From the NCBI GenBank assembly GCA_033032865.1, contig JAWHQI010000752.1, forward strand, positions 62,001-126,000: DNA of 64,000 bases. The letters run 5' to 3'. A program made the position numbers and the translations under genes. Shown piece by piece: positions 1 through 12,371 of this stretch. Source of the DNA: Dactylorhiza incarnata (taxonomy: Eukaryota > Streptophyta > Magnoliopsida > Asparagales > Orchidaceae). Under the pieces are notes generated by a model. It was not told the DNA's origin. It did not search any database and was given only the letters and a program-made list of their open reading frames with translations. How positions within the stretch are numbered: position 1 is the stretch's first letter; every line of letters begins with the position of its first letter.

Positions 1-218
1 AATTGTCCAGAAAAACCTATGAGAAACGACGGCTTCGACCCCGTGCTAGCCGAGGTTACGGCCTCTCAGGACAAGCTGATTACCTGACTGAGAGTGCGGC
101 GAGTAAAGAAGATAAGCCATCTGATGGCCACGCTAAACATATGTTGTGACCTGATGCATAGGATTTCGCCAACCCTTCTCGCGAGCTCCATAAGGTCATA
201 TCGTGCACTCATCCAAAC

Positions 219-338
219 GTGTGCGACCATACCAGCACTCTAGCACCGGATCCCATCAGAACTCCGCAGTTAAGCGTGCTTGGGCGAGAGTAGTACTGGG
301 ATGGGTGACCTCCTGGGAAGTCCTCGTGTTGCACCCAA
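219..338 (+). rRNA. 5S rRNA, class a
   Basis: RNA component of the large ribosomal subunit, transcribed by RNA polymerase III from an internal promoter. The A box (AAGCGTGCTTGGGCG), intermediate element (GTAGTA) and C box (GGATGGGTGACC) are all present. A C lies at -1, ATAAGG about 29 bp upstream, and a TTTT stop signal just after the 3' end. It differs from the usual plant gene by T at base 2, C at base 9, CTCTAGC near base 22 and ACTGGG instead of ACTAGG. The start is set by alignment to known plant 5S genes; the end is taken as 120 nt. Confidence 0.96.
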
Positions 339-402
339 CTTTTGCCGCCCGGTGCAGAAACTCCAGTTTTTACCAGCGGCGAGCGCGCACTCTCTCCGGC
401 CG

Positions 403-512
403 CTGATCCTGAGGCGCCGCACTGATCCCGAGGCGCCGCGCTGATCCCGAGGCGCCGCGCTGATCCCGAGGCACCGCGCTGATTCCGAGGCGCCACGCTG
501 ATGCCGAGGCAC
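403..512 (+). repeat. 19-bp spacer minisatellite, 6 copies
   Basis: Consensus CTGATCCCGAGGCGCCGCG; the last copy reads CTGATGCCGAGGCAC. Equivalent blocks begin 184 bp after each 5S start that is followed by a short spacer. They have 6 copies after most class a genes of three-gene units, 5 after class b and GTTGTA genes, and 4 near the right edge. Confidence 0.95.
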
Positions 513-799
513 CTCCTACGGCCGCGTATCACCGGGCGCTACTTGCGTGGCTCCGTCAGACGCGCCGCTGCGTCCTAAGCCTCATCACCAGACATAACTT
601 CGCGCTCACGCCCGAAATCAAAGCCGCATCCCCACTTTGGGGTCCCCGCGGAGAGCCGGGCGGCGTGACGAGCAGGCCGTTGCCCGTCGACCAAATTTTC
701 GTCGAAAATTGCTTAATCTGATTTGAAACGGAGCCCGCATGCTGGAAGAGCGCACCTCGGGGCGAGTGGCATAAAGAGAAAGTGTCGGAGAATTCTAAC

Positions 800-919
800 G
801 TATGCGACCATACCAGCACTAGAGCACCGGATCCCATCAGAACTCCACAGTTAAGCGTGCTTGGGCGAGAGTAGTACTGGGATGGGTGACCTCCTGGGAA
901 GTCCTCGTGTTGCACCCAA
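800..919 (+). rRNA. 5S rRNA, class b
   Basis: Second gene of the first three-gene unit. It begins GTATGCG while the 3' end is GCACCC, so bases 2 and 3 cannot pair normally in helix I. CCACAG replaces CCGCAG before the A box. Upstream is the short-spacer promoter region with ATAAAG about 29 bp before the start and C at -1. TTTT follows the gene. Confidence 0.95.
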
Positions 920-1361
920 CTTTTGCCGCCCGGTGCAGAAACTCCACTTTTTACCAGCGGCGAGCGCGCATTCTCTCCGGCCGCTGACCCCGAGGCGTCG
1001 CACTGATCCCGAGGCGCCGCGCTGATCCCGAGGCGCCGCGCTGATCCCGAGGCGCCACGCTGATGCCGAGGCACCTCCTACGGCCGCGTATCACCGGGCG
1101 CTGCTTGCGCGGCTCCGTCAGACGCGCCGCTGCGTCCTAAGCCTCATCACCAGACATAATTTCGCGCTCACGCCCGAAATCAAAGCCGCATCCCCACTCT
1201 GGGGTCCCCGCGGAGAGCCGGGCGGCGTGGCGAGCAGGCCGTTGCCCGTCGACCAAATTTTCGTCGAAAATTGCTTAATCTGATTTGAAACGGAGCCCGC
1301 ATGCTTGAAGAGCGTACCTCGGGGCGAGTGGCATAAAGAGAAAGTGTCGGAGAATTCTAAC

Positions 1362-1481
1362 GTGTGTGACCATACCAGCACTAGAGCAGCGGATCCCATC
1401 AGAACTCCGCAGTTAAGCGTGCTTGGGCGAGAGTAGTACTGGGATGGGTGACCTCCTAGGAAGTCCTCGTGTTGCACCCAT
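1362..1481 (+). rRNA. 5S rRNA, class c (C6T)
   Basis: Third gene of the unit. It starts GTGTGTG, a C-to-T change at base 6 shared only with the copy at 11344, which marks these two as one duplicated block. GCAGCGG and CCTAGGAAG are the class c marks; the latter is just after the C box. It is followed by TCTTTT and the long spacer. Confidence 0.94.
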
Positions 1482-2269
1482 CTTTTGCCGCTCGGGTGGA
1501 GAAACACCCCTTTTTTTACCTCCGACGAAAGCGCGCTCCCTCTGATCGCGGATCCCGATGCGCCGTGGGAGGGAGCTAATCCATCGGCGCTTCATGGGTG
1601 CAAGGATCCCTAGGCGCACCGGTTACCACCTTTCCCGCTTGTTCATTCGTGACCCGAAGTAACCGTCCGCTCTGCAACACCCCCACACTTCAGTTCGCGC
1701 GGCGTGGAACTGGTGGCATTTTTGGCATCAACAGAACGAACACGGGACATGAGGATCATGAGTGGACGATGAACGGAAAGTGGCAATGAAGATGCGTGGT
1801 TTAGTTCAAAAATGCACGCAAACTTCAAATGGCCATAACTTTTGATCCGATCGTCTGATTTTCGCCCACAATATGTTTTCGGGAAGAACTCGGCGATGCC
1901 CATCCATTGGCGAACAGTGGGAACCCGTTCGACATCATACCGCGCTCTCAAATCGGCCAGATTCAACTCCGTTTAAAGGTTATCGTGGTTTTTCTCTTTC
2001 GGCAATTTCGTCCTTATGGATATGTCACCGAAGAATTCTAAAAACCCTTCCAATTGTCCAGAAAAACCTATGAGAAACGATGGCTTCGAGCCCGTGCTAG
2101 CCGAGGTTACGGCCTCTCAGGACAAGCTGATTACCTGACTGAGAGTGCGGCGAGTAAAGAAGATAAGCCATCTGATGGCCACGCTAAACATATGTTGTGA
2201 CCTGATGCATAGGATTTCGCCAACCCTTCTCGCGAGCCCCATAAGGTCATATCGTGCACTCATCCAAAC

Positions 2270-2389
2270 GTGTGCGACCATACCAGCACTCTAGCACCGG
2301 ATCCCATCAGAACTCCGCAGTTAAGTGTGCTTGGGCGAGAGTTGTACTGGGATGGGTGACCTCCTGGGAAGTCCTCGTGTTGCACCCAA
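2270..2389 (+). rRNA. 5S rRNA, class a, GTTGTA variant
   Basis: Class a copy with two changes in the internal promoter: AAGTGTGC instead of AAGCGTGC in the A box, and GTTGTA instead of GTAGTA in the intermediate element. The same pair occurs at 5791, 7261, 12252, 15773 and 19093, so it has spread as a fixed variant. Whether it is transcribed is unknown. Confidence 0.95.
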
Positions 2390-2831
2390 CTTTTGCCGCC
2401 CGGTGCAGAAACTCCACTTTTTACCAGCGGCGCGCGCGCACTCTCTCCGGCCGCTGATCCCGAGGCGCCGCACTGATCCCGAGGCGCCGCGCTGATCCCG
2501 AGGCGCCGCGCTGATCCCGAGGCGCCACGCTGATGCCGAGGCACCTCCTACGGCCGCGTATCACCGGGCGCTGCTTGCGCGGCTCCGTCAGACGCGCCGC
2601 TGCGTCCTAAGCCTCATCACTAGACATAATTTCGCGCTCACGCCCGAAATCAAAGCCGCATCCCCACTCTGGGGTCCCCGCGGAGAGCCGGGCGGCGTGG
2701 CGAGCAGGCCGTTGCCCGTCGACCAAATTTTCATCGAAAATTGCTTAATCTGATTTGAAACGGAGCCCGCATGCTTGAAGAGCGCACCTCGGGGCGAGTG
2801 GCATAAAGAGAAAGTGTCGGAGAATTCTAAC

Positions 2832-2951
2832 GTGTGCGACCATACCAGCACTAGAGCAGCGGATCCCATCAGAACTCCGCAGTTAAGCGTGCTTGGGCGA
2901 GAGTAGTACTGGGATGGGTGACCTCCTAGGAAGTCCTCGTGTTGCACCCAT
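2832..2951 (+). rRNA. 5S rRNA, class c
   Basis: Second gene of a two-gene unit, with normal GTGTGCG start and the class c CCTAGGAAG mark. TCTTTT lies directly downstream. Confidence 0.95.
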
Positions 2952-3739
2952 CTTTTGCCGCTCGGGTGGAGAAACACCCCTTTTTTTACCTCCGACGAAA
3001 GCGCGCTCCCTCTGATCGCGGATCCCGATGCGCCGTGGGAGGGAGCTAATCCATCGGCGCTTCATGGGTGCAAGGATCCCTAGGCGCACCGGTTACCACC
3101 TTTCCTGCTTGTTCATTCGTGACCCGAAGTAACTGTCCGCTCTGCAACACCCCCACACTTCAGTTCGCGCGGCGTGGAATTGGTGGCATTTTTGGCATCA
3201 ACAGAACGAACACGGGACATGAGGATCATGAGTGGACGATGAACGGAAAGTGGCAATGAAGATGCGTGGTTTAGTTCAAAAATGCACGCAAACTTCAAAT
3301 GGCCATAACTTTTGATCTGATCGTCTGATTTTCGCCCACAATATGTTTTCGGGAAGAACTCGGCGATGCCCATCCATTGGCGAACAGTGGGAACCCGTTC
3401 GACATCATACCGCGCTCTCAAATCGGCCAGATTCAACTCCGTTTAAAGGTTATCGCGGTTTTTCTCTTTCGGCAATTTCGTCCTTATGGATATGTCACCG
3501 AAGAATTCTAAAAACCCTTCCAATTGTCCAGAAAAACCTATGAGAAACGACGGCTTCGACCCCGTGCTAGCCGAGGTTACGGCCTCTCAGGACAAGCTGA
3601 TTACCTGACTGAGAGTGCGGCGAGTAAAGAAGATAAGCCATCTGATGGCCACGCTAAACATATGTTGTGACCTGATGCATAGGATTTCGCCAACCCTTCT
3701 CGCGAGCTCCATAAGGTCATATCGTGCACTCATCCAAAC

Positions 3740-3859
3740 GTGTGCGACCATACCAGCACTCTAGCACCGGATCCCATCAGAACTCCGCAGTTAAGCATGC
3801 TTGGGCGAGAGTAGTACTGGGATGGGTGACCTCCTGGGAAGTCCTCGTGTTGCACCCAA
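3740..3859 (+). rRNA. 5S rRNA, class a, AAGCATGC variant
   Basis: Class a copy with a G-to-A change in the A box (AAGCATGC). The change is shared with 13722 and 17042 and is a useful tracer of duplicated blocks. The intermediate element and C box are normal. Confidence 0.95.
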
Positions 3860-4320
3860 CTTTTGCCGCCCGGTGCAGAAACTCCAGTTTTTACCAGCGG
3901 CGAGCGCGCACTCTCTCCGGCCGCTGATCCTGAGGCGCCGCACTGATCCCGAGGCGCCGCGCTGATCCCGAGGCGCCGCGCTGATCCCGAGGCACCGCGC
4001 TGATTCCGAGGCGCCACGCTGATGCCGAGGCACCTCCTACGGCCGCGTATCACCGGGCGCTACTTGCGTGGCTCCGTCAGACGCGCCGCTGCGTCCTAAG
4101 CCTCATCACCAGACATAACTTCGCGCTCACGCCCGAAATCAAAGCCGCATCCCCACTTTGGGGTCCCCGCGGAGAGCCGGGCGGCGTGACGAGCAGGCCG
4201 TTGCCCGTCGACCAAATTTTCGTCGAAAATTGCTTAATCTGATTTGAAACGGAGCCCGCATGCTGGAAGAGCGCACCTCGGGGCGAGTGGCATAAAGAGA
4301 AAGTGTCGGAGAATTCTAAC

Positions 4321-4440
4321 GTATGCGACCATACCAGCACTAGAGCACCGGATCCCATCAGAACTCCACAGTTAAGCGTGCTTGGGCGAGAGTAGTACTG
4401 GGATGGGTGACCTCCTGGGAAGTCCTCGTGTTGCACCCAA
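4321..4440 (+). rRNA. 5S rRNA, class b
   Basis: Middle gene of the second three-gene unit; GTATGCG start and CCACAG as at 800. Confidence 0.95.
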
Positions 4441-4882
4441 CTTTTGCCGCCCGGTGCAGAAACTCCACTTTTTACCAGCGGCGAGCGCGCATTCTCTCCG
4501 GCCGCTGACCCCGAGGCGTCGCACTGATCCCGAGGCGCCGCGCTGATCCCGAGGCGCCGCGCTGATCCCGAGGCGCCACGCTGATGCCGAGGCACCTCCT
4601 ACGGCCGCGTATCACCGGGCGCTGCTTGCGCGGCTCCGTCAGACGCGCCGCTGCGTCCTAAGCCTCATCACCAGACATAATTTCGCGCTCACGCCCGAAA
4701 TCAAAGCCGCATCCCCACTCTGGGGTCCCCGCGGAGAGCCGGGCGGCGTGGCGAGCAGGCCGTTGCCCGTCGACCAAATTTTCGTCGAAAATTGCTTAAT
4801 CTGATTTGAAACGGAGCCCGCATGCTTGAAGAGCGTACCTCGGGGCGAGTGGCATAAAGAGAAAGTGTCGGAGAATTCTAAC

Positions 4883-5002
4883 GTGTGCGACCATACCAGC
4901 ACTAGAGCAGCGGATCCCATCAGAACTCCGCAGTTAAGCGTGCTTGGGCGAGAGTAGTACTGGGATGGGTGACCTCCTAGGAAGTCCTCGTGTTGCACCC
5001 AT
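4883..5002 (+). rRNA. 5S rRNA, class c
   Basis: Last gene of the second three-gene unit. It has C at base 6, unlike the otherwise matching copy at 1362. Confidence 0.95.
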
Positions 5003-5790
5003 CTTTTGCCGCTCGGGTGGAGAAACACCCCTTTTTTTACCTCCGACGAAAGCGCGCTCCCTCTGATCGCGGATCCCGATGCGCCGTGGGAGGGAGCTAA
5101 TCCATCGGCGCTTCATGGGTGCAAGGATCCCTAGGCGCACCGGTTACCACCTTTCCCGCTTGTTCATTCGTGACCCGAAGTAACCGTCCGCTCTGCAACA
5201 CCCCCACACTTCAGTTCGCGCGGCGTGGAATTGGTGGCATTTTTGGCATCAACAGAACGAACACGGGACATGAGGATCATGAGTGGACGATGAACGGAAA
5301 GTGGCAATGAAGATGCGTGGTTTAGTTCAAAAATGCACGCAAACTTCAAATGGCCATAACTTTTGATCCGATCGTCTGATTTTCGCCCACAATATGTTTT
5401 CGGGAAGAACTCGGCGATGCCCATCCATTGGCGAACAGTGGGAACCCGTTCGACATCATACCGCGCTCTCAAATCGGCCAGATTCAACTCCGTTTAAAGG
5501 TTATCGCGGTTTTTCTCTTTCGGCAATTTCGTCCTTATGGATATGTCACCGAAGAATTCTAAAAACCCTTCCAATTGTCCAGAAAAAACTATGAGAAACG
5601 ACGGCTTCGAGCCCGTGCTAGCCGAGGTTACGGCCTCTCAGGACAAGCTGATTACCTGACTGAGAGTGCGGCGAGTAAAGAAGATAAGCCATCTGATGGC
5701 CACGCTAAACATATGTTGTGACCTGATGCATAGGATTTCGCCAACCCTTCTCGCGAGCCCCATAAGGTCATATCGTGCACTCATCCAAAC

Positions 5791-5910
5791 GTGTGCGACC
5801 ATACCAGCACTCTAGCACCGGATCCCATCAGAACTCCGCAGTTAAGTGTGCTTGGGCGAGAGTTGTACTGGGATGGGTGACCTCCTGGGAAGTCCTCGTG
5901 TTGCACCCAA
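5791..5910 (+). rRNA. 5S rRNA, class a, GTTGTA variant
   Basis: Same A-box and intermediate-element changes as 2270. It opens a two-gene unit. Confidence 0.95.
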
Positions 5911-6352
5911 CTTTTGCCGCCCGGTGCAGAAACTCCACTTTTTACCAGCGGCGAGCGCGCACTCTCTCCGGCCGCTGATCCCGAGGCGCCGCACTGATCC
6001 CGAGGCGCCGCGCTGATCCCGAGGCGCCGCGCTGATCCCGAGGCGCCACGCTGATGCCGAGGCACCTCCTACGGCCGCGTATCACCGGGCGCTGCTTGCG
6101 CGGCTCCGTCAGACGCGCCGCTGCGTCCTAAGCCTCATCACTAGACATAATTTCGCGCTCACGCCCGAAATCAAAGCCGCATCCCCACTCTGGGGTCCCC
6201 GCGGAGAGCCGGGCGGCGTGGCGAGCAGGCCGTTGCCCGTCGACCAAATTTTCATCGAAAATTGCTTAATCTGATTTGAAACGGAGCCCGCATGCTTGAA
6301 GAGCGCACCTCGGGGCGAGTGGCATAAAGAGAAAGTGTCGGAGAATTCTAAC

Positions 6353-6472
6353 GTGTGCGACCATACCAGCACTAGAGCAGCGGATCCCATCAGAACTCCG
6401 CAGTTAAGCGTGCTTGGGCGAGAGTAGTACTGGGATGGGTGACCTCCTAGGAAGTCCTCGTGTTGCACCCAT
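6353..6472 (+). rRNA. 5S rRNA, class c
   Basis: Closes the two-gene unit begun at 5791. The long spacer after it carries the private change TTTAATTCAA near 6791, also found near 18623. Confidence 0.95.
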
Positions 6473-7260
6473 CTTTTGCCGCTCGGGTGGAGAAACACCC
6501 CTTTTTTTACCTCCGACGAAAGCGCGCTCCCTCTGATCGCGGATCCCGATGCGCCGTGGGAGGGAGCTAATCCATCGGCGCTTCATGGGTGCAAGGATCC
6601 CTAGGCGCACCGGTTACCACCTTTCCCGCTTGTTCATTCGTGACCCGAAGTAACCGTCCGCTCTGCAACACCCCCACACTTCAGTTCGCGCGGCGTGGAA
6701 TTGGTGGCATTTTTGGCATCAACAGAACGAACACGGGACATGAGGATCATGAGTGGACGATGAACGGAAAGTGGCAATGAAGATGCGTGGTTTAATTCAA
6801 AAATGCACGCAAACTTCAAATGGCCATAACTTTTGATCCGATCGTCTGATTTTCGCCCACAATATGTTTTCGGGAAGAACTCGGCGATGCCCATCCATTG
6901 GCGAACAGTGGGAACCCGTTCGACATCATACCGCGCTCTCAAATCGGCCAGATTCAACTCCGTTTAAAGGTTATCGCGGTTTTTCTCTTTCGGCAATTTC
7001 GTCCTTATGGATATGTCACCGAAGAATTCTAAAAACCCTTCCAATTGTCCAGAAAAACCTATGAGAAACGACGGCTTCGAGCCCGTGCTAGCCGAGGTTA
7101 CGGCCTCTCAGGACAAGCTGATTACCTGACTGAGAGTGCGGCGAGTAAAGAAGATAAGCCATCTGATGGCCACGCTAAACATATGTTGTGACCTGATGCA
7201 TAGGATTTCGCCAACCCTTCTCGCGAGCCCCATAAGGTCATATCGTGCACTCATCCAAAC

Positions 7261-7380
7261 GTGTGCGACCATACCAGCACTCTAGCACCGGATCCCATCA
7301 GAACTCCGCAGTTAAGTGTGCTTGGGCGAGAGTTGTACTGGGATGGGTGACCTCCTGGGAAGTCCTCGTGTTGCACCCAA
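7261..7380 (+). rRNA. 5S rRNA, class a, GTTGTA variant
   Basis: Class a copy with the GTTGTA intermediate element. It is the second of two adjacent two-gene units. Confidence 0.95.
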
Positions 7381-7822
7381 CTTTTGCCGCCCGGTGCAGA
7401 AACTCCACTTTTTACCAGCGGCGAGCGCGCACTCTCTCCGGCCGCTGATCCCGAGGCGCCGCACTGATCCCGAGGCGCCGCGCTGATCCCGAGGCGCCGC
7501 GCTGATCCCGAGGCGCCACGCTGATGCCGAGGCACCTCCTACGGCCGCGTATCACCGGGCGCTGCTTGCGCGGCTCCGTCAGACGCGCCGCTGCGTCCTA
7601 AGCCTCATCACTAGACATAATTTCGCGCTCACGCCCGAAATCAAAGCCGCATCCCCACTCTGGGGTCCCCGCGGAGAGCCGGGCGGCGTGGCGAGCAGGC
7701 CGTTGCCCGTCGACCAAATTTTCATCGAAAATTGCTTAATCTGATTTGAAACGGAGCCCGCATGCTTGAAGAGCGCACCTCGGGGCGAGTGGCATAAAGA
7801 GAAAGTGTCGGAGAATTCTAAC

Positions 7823-7942
7823 GTGTGCGACCATACCAGCACTAGAGCAGCGGATCCCATCAGAACTCCGCAGTTAAGCGTGCTTGGGCGAGAGTAGTAC
7901 TGGGATGGGTGACCTCCTAGGAAGTCCTCGTGTTGCACCCAT
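7823..7942 (+). rRNA. 5S rRNA, class c
   Basis: Class c copy closing the unit begun at 7261. Its counterpart in the duplicated block is 19655. Confidence 0.95.
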
Positions 7943-8730
7943 CTTTTGCCGCTCGGGTGGAGAAACACCCCTTTTTTTACCTCCGACGAAAGCGCGCTCC
8001 CTCTGATCGCGGATCCCGATGCGCCGTGGGAGGGAGCTAATCCATCGGCGCTTCATGGGTGCAAGGATCCCTAGGCGCACCGGTTACCACCTTTCCCGCT
8101 TGTTCATTCGTGACCCGAAGTAACCGTCCGCTCTGCAACACCCCCACACTTCAGTTCACGCGGCGTGGAATTGGTGGCATTTTTGGCATCAACAGAACGA
8201 ACACGGGACATGAGGATCATGAGTGGACGATGAACGGAAAGTGGCAATGAAGATGCGTGGTTTAGTTCAAAAATGCACGCAAACTTCAAATGGCCATAAC
8301 TTTTGATCCGATCGTCTGATTTTCGCCCACAATATGTTTTCGGGAAGAACTCGGCGATGCCCATCCATTGGCGAACAGTGGGAACCCGTTCGACATCATA
8401 CCGCGCTCTCAAATCGGCCAGATTCAACTCCGTTTAAAGGTTATCGCGGTTTTTCTCTTTCGGCAATTTCGTCCTTATGGATATGTCACCGAAGAATTCT
8501 AAAAACCCTTCCAATTGTCCAGAAAAACCTATGAGAAACGACGGCTTCGACCCCGTGCTAGCCGAGGTTACGGCCTCTCAGGACAAGCTGATTACCTGAC
8601 TGAGAGTGCGGCGAGTAAAGAAGATAAGCCATCTGATGGCCACGCTAAACATATGTTGTGACCTGATGCATAGGATTTCGCCAACCCTTCTCGCGAGCTC
8701 CATAAGGTCATATCGTGCACTCATCCAAAC

Positions 8731-8850
8731 GTGTGCGACCATACCAGCACTCTAGCACCGGATCCCATCAGAACTCCGCAGTTAAGCGTGCTTGGGCGAG
8801 AGTAGTACTGGGATGGGTGACCTCCTGGGAAGTCCTCGTGTTGCACCCAA
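8731..8850 (+). rRNA. 5S rRNA, class a
   Basis: Class a copy with an intact A box and intermediate element, matching 219 and 20563. Confidence 0.95.
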
Positions 8851-9311
8851 CTTTTGCCGCCCGGTGCAGAAACTCCAGTTTTTACCAGCGGCGAGCGCGC
8901 ACTCTCTCCGGCCGCTGATCCTGAGGCGCCGCACTGATCCCGAGGCGCCGCGCTGATCCCGAGGCGCCGCGCTGATCCCGAGGCACCGCGCTGATTCCGA
9001 GGCGCCACGCTGATGCCGAGGCACCTCCTACGGCCGCGTATCACCGGGCGCTACTTGCGTGGCTCCGTCAGACGCGCCGCTGCGTCCTAAGCCTCATCAC
9101 CAGACATAACTTCGCGCTCACGCCCGAAATCAAAGCCGCATCCCCACTTTGGGGTCCCCGCGGAGAGCCGGGCGGCGTGACGAGCAGGCCGTTGCCCGTC
9201 GACCAAATTTTCGTCGAAAATTGCTTAATCTGATTTGAAACGGAGCCCGCATGCTGGAAGAGCGCACCTCGGGGCGAGTGGCATAAAGAGAAAGTGTCGG
9301 AGAATTCTAAC

Positions 9312-9431
9312 GTATGCGACCATACCAGCACTAGAGCACCGGATCCCATCAGAACTCCACAGTTAAGCGTGCTTGGGCGAGAGTAGTACTGGGATGGGTG
9401 ACCTCCTGGGAAGTCCTCGTGTTGCACCCAT
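9312..9431 (+). rRNA. 5S rRNA, b/c hybrid
   Basis: Begins as class b (GTATGCG, CCACAG) but its 3' flank (CATCTTTTGCCGCTCGGG) and the following long spacer belong to class c. The switch lies near the 3' end of the gene, so this looks like a crossover inside the 5S sequence that removed one gene from a three-gene unit. The same hybrid occurs at 21144. Confidence 0.94.
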
Positions 9432-10218
9432 CTTTTGCCGCTCGGGTGGAGAAACACCCCTTTTTTACCTGCGACGAAAGCGCGCTCCCTCTGATCGCGG
9501 ATCCCGATGCGCCGTGGGAGGGAGCTAATCCATCGGCGCTTCATGGGTGCAAGGATCCCTAGGCGCACCGGTTACCACCTTTCCCCTTTGTTCATTCGTG
9601 ACCCGAAGTAACCGTCCGCTCTGCAACACCCCCACACTTCAGTTCGCGCGGCGTGGAATTGGTGGCATTTTTGGCATCAACAGAACGAACACGGGACATG
9701 AGGATCATGAGTGGACGATGAACGGAAAGTGGCAATGAAGATGCGTGGTTTAGTTCAAAAATGCACGCAAACTTCAAATGGCCATAACTTTTGATTCGAT
9801 CGTCTGATTTTCGCCCACAATATGTTTTCGGGAAGGTCTCGGCGATGCCCATCCATTGGCGAACAGTGGGAACCCGTTCGACATCATACCGCGTTCTAAA
9901 ATCGGCCAGATTCAACTCCGTTTAAAGGTTATCGCGGTTTTCCTCTTTCGGCAATTTCGTCCTTATGGATATGTCACCGAAGAATTCTAAAAACCCTTCC
10001 AATTGTCCAGAAAAACCTATGAGAAACCACGGCTTCGACCCCGTGCTATCCGAGGTTACGGCCTCTCAGGACAAGCTGATTACCTGACTGAGAGTGCGGC
10101 GAGTAAGGAAGATAAGCCATCTGATGGCCACGCTAAACATATGTTGTGACCTGATGTATAGGATTTCTCCAACCCTTCTGGCGAGCTCCATAAGGTCATA
10201 TCGTGCACTCATCCAAAC

Positions 10219-10338
10219 GTGTGCGACCATACCAGCACTAGAGCACCGGATCCCATCAGAACTCCGCAATTAAGCGTGCTTGGGCGAGAGTAGTACTGGG
10301 ATGGGTGACCTCCTGGGAAGTCCTCGTGTTGCACCCAA
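10219..10338 (+). rRNA. 5S rRNA, class a, CTAGAGC/GCAATT variant
   Basis: Long-spacer promoter upstream, but CTAGAGC near base 22 as in classes b and c, plus GCAATTAAG before the A box. It is shared only with 22051. The following spacer has an extra T in the T run. Confidence 0.94.
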
Positions 10339-10781
10339 CTTTTGCCGCCCGGTGCAGAAACTCCACTTTTTTACCAGCGGCGAGCGCGCACTCTCTCCGG
10401 CCGCTGAGCCCGAGGCGCCGCACTGATCCCGAGGCGCCACGCTGATCCCGAGGTGCCGCGCTGATCCCGAGGCGCCGCGCTGATCCCGAGGCACCTCCTA
10501 CGGCCGCGTATCACCGGGCGCTGCTTGCGCTTCTCCGTCAGACGCGCCGCTGCGTCCTAAGCCTCATCACCAGACATAACTTCGCGCTCACGCGCGAAAT
10601 CAAAGCCGCATCCCCACTTTGGGGTCCCCGCGGAGAGCCGGGCGGCGTGGCGAGCAGGCTGTTGCCCGTCGACAAAATTTTCGTCGAAAATTGCTTAATC
10701 TGATTTGAAACGGAGCCCGCATGCTGGAAGAGCGCACCTCGGGGCGAGTGGCATAAAGAGAAAGTGTCGGAGAATTCTAAC

Positions 10782-10901
10782 GTATGCGACCATACCAGCA
10801 CTAGAGCACCGGATCCCATCAGAACTCCACAGTTAAGCGTGCTTGGGCGAGAGTAGTACTGGGATGGGTGACCTCCTGGGAAGTCCTCGTGTTGCACCCA
10901 A
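10782..10901 (+). rRNA. 5S rRNA, class b
   Basis: Class b copy; counterpart of the gene at 800, exactly 9982 bp away. Confidence 0.95.
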
Positions 10902-11343
10902 CTTTTGCCGCCCGGTGCAGAAACTCCACTTTTTACCAGCGGCGAGCGCGCATTCTCTCCGGCCGCTGACCCCGAGGCGTCGCACTGATCCCGAGGCGCC
11001 GCGCTGATCCCGAGGCGCCGCGCTGATCCCGAGGCGCCACGCTGATGCCGAGGCACCTCCTACGGCCGCGTATCACCGGGCGCTGCTTGCGCGGCTCCGT
11101 CAGACGCGCCGCTGCGTCCTAAGCCTCATCACCAGACATAATTTCGCGCTCACGCCCGAAATCAAAGCCGCATCCCCACTCTGGGGTCCCCGCGGAGAGC
11201 CGGGCGGCGTGGCGAGCAGGCCGTTGCCCGTCGACCAAATTTTCGTCGAAAATTGCTTAATCTGATTTGAAACGGAGCCCGCATGCTTGAAGAGCGTACC
11301 TCGGGGCGAGTGGCATAAAGAGAAAGTGTCGGAGAATTCTAAC

Positions 11344-11463
11344 GTGTGTGACCATACCAGCACTAGAGCAGCGGATCCCATCAGAACTCCGCAGTTAAGC
11401 GTGCTTGGGCGAGAGTAGTACTGGGATGGGTGACCTCCTAGGAAGTCCTCGTGTTGCACCCAT
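11344..11463 (+). rRNA. 5S rRNA, class c (C6T)
   Basis: Carries the same GTGTGTG start as the gene at 1362 and no other copy. This is strong evidence for block duplication at offset 9982. Confidence 0.94.
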
Positions 11464-12251
11464 CTTTTGCCGCTCGGGTGGAGAAACACCCCTTTTTTTA
11501 CCTCCGACGAAAGCGCGCTCCCTCTGATCGCGGATCCCGATGCGCCGTGGGAGGGAGCTAATCCATCGGCGCTTCATGGGTGCAAGGATCCCTAGGCGCA
11601 CCGGTTACCACCTTTCCCGCTTGTTCATTCGTGACCCGAAGTAACCGTCCGCTCTGCAACACCCCCACACTTCAGTTCGCGCGGCGTGGAATTGGTGGCA
11701 TTTTTGGCATCAACAGAACGAACACGGGACATGAGGATCATGAGTGGACGATGAACGGAAAGTGGCAATGAAGATGCGTGGTTTAGTTCAAAAATGCACG
11801 CAAACTTCAAATGGCCATAACTTTTGATCCGATCGTCTGATTTTCGCCCACAATATGTTTTCGGGAAGAACTCGGCGATGCCCATCCATTGGCGAACAGT
11901 GGGAACCCGTTCGACATCATACCGCGCTCTCAAATCGGCCAGATTCAACTCCGTTTAAAGGTTATCGTGGTTTTTCTCTTTCGGCAATTTCGTCCTTATG
12001 GATATGTCACCGAAGAATTCTAAAAACCCTTCCAATTGTCCAGAAAAACCTATGAGAAACGATGGCTTCGAGCCCGTGCTAGCCGAGGTTACGGCCTCTC
12101 AGGACAAGCTGATTACCTGACTGAGAGTGCGGCGAGTAAAGAAGATAAGCCATCTGATGGCCACGCTAAACATATGTTGTGACCTGATGCATAGGATTTC
12201 GCCAACCCTTCTCGCGAGCCCCATAAGGTCATATCGTGCACTCATCCAAAC

Positions 12252-12371
12252 GTGTGCGACCATACCAGCACTCTAGCACCGGATCCCATCAGAACTCCGC
12301 AGTTAAGTGTGCTTGGGCGAGAGTTGTACTGGGATGGGTGACCTCCTGGGAAGTCCTCGTGTTGCACCCAA
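12252..12371 (+). rRNA. 5S rRNA, class a, GTTGTA variant
   Basis: Counterpart of 2270. The downstream spacer shares the private GGCGCGCGCGC variant with 2425-2440. Confidence 0.95.
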
